Below are positions 61,580 to 64,000 of a DNA stretch of 64,000 nt, piece after piece. The DNA lies in the NCBI RefSeq assembly GCF_949628215.1, contig NC_134297.1:2604001-2668000 (forward strand), in the 5' to 3' direction. Made by a program: the position numbers and the translations under genes. Numbering within the stretch: the first letter of the stretch is position 1; each line of letters starts with the position of its first letter. The notes beneath the pieces were generated by a model. The model was given only the letters and a program-made list of their open reading frames with translations, was not told where the DNA came from and searched no databases. Source of the DNA: Phalacrocorax aristotelis (lineage: Eukaryota; Chordata; Aves; Suliformes; Phalacrocoracidae).

Positions 61580-64000
61580 CTCTAGGACATATTTGAACTG
61601 TGCCTCTTGTTAGGTCCTGTACAGAGGTACTGGTTGAAAGGCTGAAGCCTTTGTGATGTGCAATTACCTCCATTGTTCCTGCTAGCCTGGGAATGCAGGA
61701 ACCTGAGGGGAGGGAAAAGACTGGATGGAAGAGGTCAAGTTAGCCTGAGGAGTCATCCACAGCTGTATTTCACCTGAGAGAATGGACATCTGAACTCAAA
61801 AGATCCAAGTTGAGGGTTCCTGCAAGCTGCTACTACCCCATTTCTTAGCACTTTGTGGAAGAAAGCTGAAGCGGCTGTCCATTGCCACAGTCTCTCACCC
61901 CACCCCAACAAAGAAGAGATGCTTATAAGAGCAAGTATATGGGGCAGGTTCTCAGCAGCGCAGGTTCCTGTGGCTTCTGAGTGCTTCCCGGTGAAGGGAT
62001 TCCTCTTTGAGACATCTGATCCAATCCAAGTCTCCAGCTCTGATGGCAAAGAATAGCTCTGGAAGCACCTCAGACTGGGGAGCTGAACCCTCACCTGAGC
62101 TAACGACAGATCCTTTGGGTCTTCAACAGCTTTTAGGCACGGACAGGGTAGAAAACCTTTGAGCCGTGTGAGCCTGTACACAGCAGGGTCAGAGTGCAAT
62201 GTGGTAAGTGCTCTCCTATTCCCATTCTTATCCAAGGGGGCATTTTAATAGATTCTTCTTATTCTTTCTGTGAAATGATTTGTGAATTGCTGTGCAATCA
62301 ACTGACAACAGTGAGTCTGCTGGGTCAATAGGATTTGAAGGTAGATGCCTGAAGGGAGTGAAAGCCATGTTTTGACAACTCTTTCACAGAGGGTGTCTCA
62401 TCTTCAGTACACATCATTTTGAAATATAGTTAATTGATTTCTCAATGTTGCACCGGTTATTTTTTCCAACAGGACTGAACAATAAGGTGAAGGGCAGATG
62501 TCTTATATCAGTGCAGAACTTCCTTGATCACCCACTGATTAACTCAATGGGATGGGGTTTTCTAAAGCACTTGTCAGTTTTGCAGACCTGGACAGTTTAA
62601 ACTACTGTTAGGCAGACTTCAATAGAAGCTCTTAAGAAATGCAGAGATCTTCTTGACTTTGTCAGCCGTCCTCTCTGGTGTTTCGCTGTTGCTTCTCACT
62701 ACATCATATCTACAAACCCGCCAACTTCCACTGAAAAAAAAACAGATGTATTTGCATGTGTTTGCATATATTTGCATGTATCTGGGTATAGGCCAGCAAA
62801 AGCATGTGATTTCTTACTTTGAAGGGATGTTATAACAAGCCCCAAATTGAGTGATAACTCCATTGGTGAGTTAGTTCTGTGAGTCAAGACAAAACGGTCA
62901 AGAAAATATCCATTTCTTGGATATGAACTTTCTAGCAACAAAACTGTAAAACTGTGACAAGTATGTGGCATGTGATGCACTAGGGAAAATATAAAAAAGC
63001 TTTTTGCGTCTGGAAATGTCTATGAGATTACAAAGTCCTTTTGCAGCAAGTGAAGAAAAAAAAAAATACATGTGGTATTTTCTAGAGTGGCTTATCTCTT
63101 TATTACTTCATCCTCCTGCAGCTGGATGTTTAAAACAGAGCAACGTCATCAGTGACTTGTAGTCTGTAAACATCACCATCTCCAGAATATCAGGGAAAAT
63201 ATTGGTCTGGGGAGGGATGGATGTGGCTTCATTCAAAGCATCACCCTGGCAGCCTGTGTTACTCGGTGCTGATAGATGAGATTTGCAGAGGGAAGATCCC
63301 ATGACCAACCCAGGAAGAATTCATTCTCTCTGCAGGCACATCTGTGTTCAGCTTCCCAAAGCTCATACATTAGAGGCCTGCTCTGAAGCCAGCTACAATC
63401 AACGAGCTGTTCATATTGTCCTTGGACTGGATCCATAAGACAGTTGGAGGCTGCTGCTTCCCCACGCCTGTAAAACACCTTTCCCTTTCCCTGTCAAGCC
63501 AGCCAGTTCCTGGCCTGTGTATCAAGAAAACCCTTTTAAGACTCAAAGGTATCCTGAGTGTTAAGTCTTCTGTGCTGGGGTGAATTTCATTGATTTGAGC
63601 AGTATCTTAAGTTCACAGTTAACCCCTCGATTTTTTTATGACTCTTTCAGGGGAAATGTACCTTTTATAACCTTAGCAGCACTGGCAATGTGTGATACCC
63701 CTTTATTTGCACAGTTTATCTCTTCCTATCTGTGGCTTTGGATAAATTGCTAATAACAAAGGCTTGTTATCACCAAACAAATGTTCTGAAGAGGCACCAT
63801 AGAAAAGTTGCCAGTTGGTTGGCAAGGAAAACTTTTTGATCAAATACTATGTGCAACTGGTTAAGAACCTGAAAATAAGAAACTTTTATTTTCTCTATAA
63901 CTGCAGGTTACTTCTGGAGTTATTCACAGCTTTTGTAAGGATGGAGTGATCCTCACTTTTGTGCAGGCATGTTTATATACGCTTGCAGAAATTCATGTGG
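61580..64000. other. Downstream flank without a recognised gene
   Basis: Besides the octamer group, I see no exon I can identify. Minus-strand open frames at 61753-62235 (160 codons) and 63105-63308 have no family resemblance that I can name. Confidence 0.5.
62750..62777. promoter_or_regulatory. Three octamer-type motifs at 10-bp intervals
   Basis: ATTTGCAT at 62750-62757, GTTTGCAT at 62760-62767 and ATTTGCAT at 62770-62777. Two are perfect inverse octamers (ATGCAAAT), the site bound by Oct-1/Oct-2 with OCA-B. The 10-bp spacing puts all three on one face of the helix. It may be a simple tandem decamer that happens to contain octamers. Confidence 0.5.

Noticed and set aside
61753..62235. 160-codon minus-strand open frame
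   Set aside because: It is the longest open frame apart from conserved exons, but it has no family motif, no convincing splice context and lies in ordinary flanking DNA. A frame of this length is plausible by chance in 64 kb on six frames.

Overview
The window is vertebrate genomic DNA with one spliced gene on the + strand. A bird, or another sauropsid, is the likely source. The protein is clearly an orthologue of mammalian OCA-B/POU2AF1. There are no Alu- or L1-type mammalian repeats, interspersed repeats are sparse, and old 'AGTCAATGGGAG'-type elements common in reptile and bird genomes are present. The species call is inference; the gene call is firm.

Layout: 1-34.1 kb holds no exon I can recognise. 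A TATA-like promoter with CRE-like and RUNX-like sites lies at about 34.10-34.17 kb, followed by a tiny coding exon 1 (34288-34303) and a 12-kb intron 1. Exons 2-5 of POU2AF1 (46364-49359) encode the POU-binding OCA peptide and the activation domain and end in a stop codon, giving a 256-residue protein, the same length as human OCA-B. From 52.5 to 61.2 kb, seven further exons on the same strand encode a complete IkB-type ankyrin-repeat domain resembling the nuclear IkBs (IkBNS/NFKBID and IkB-zeta/NFKBIZ). The rest of the window (61.2-64 kb) holds a fossil hAT-type element carrying a poly(A) signal and a helically phased group of octamer motifs.

Main discovery: the two blocks look like one gene. 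Inside exon 5, 37 bases before the OCA-B stop codon's first base, there is a 5' splice site (GATAC|GTATGT, GT at 49320-49321). It joins in exact phase to the first ankyrin exon (acceptor AG at 52564-52565). The junction reads ...LLLEDEDNDT-ILHIYAAKG..., which is how ankyrin repeat 1 of the nuclear IkBs begins. The predicted long product is 518 residues with the order OCA peptide, activation region, six to seven ankyrin repeats, which is the domain order of IkB-zeta. On this model the classical OCA-B C-terminus is made by failing to use that splice site, reading into the intron, and using an intronic poly(A) site near 50.7 kb. A choice between splicing and intronic polyadenylation would therefore switch the gene between an Oct coactivator and an Oct-coactivator/IkB chimera.

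Limits: there is no transcript evidence here. The exons are called from reading frame, splice consensus, phase and homology by eye. The possibility that the ankyrin exons form a separate gene with an unseen first exon is not excluded.
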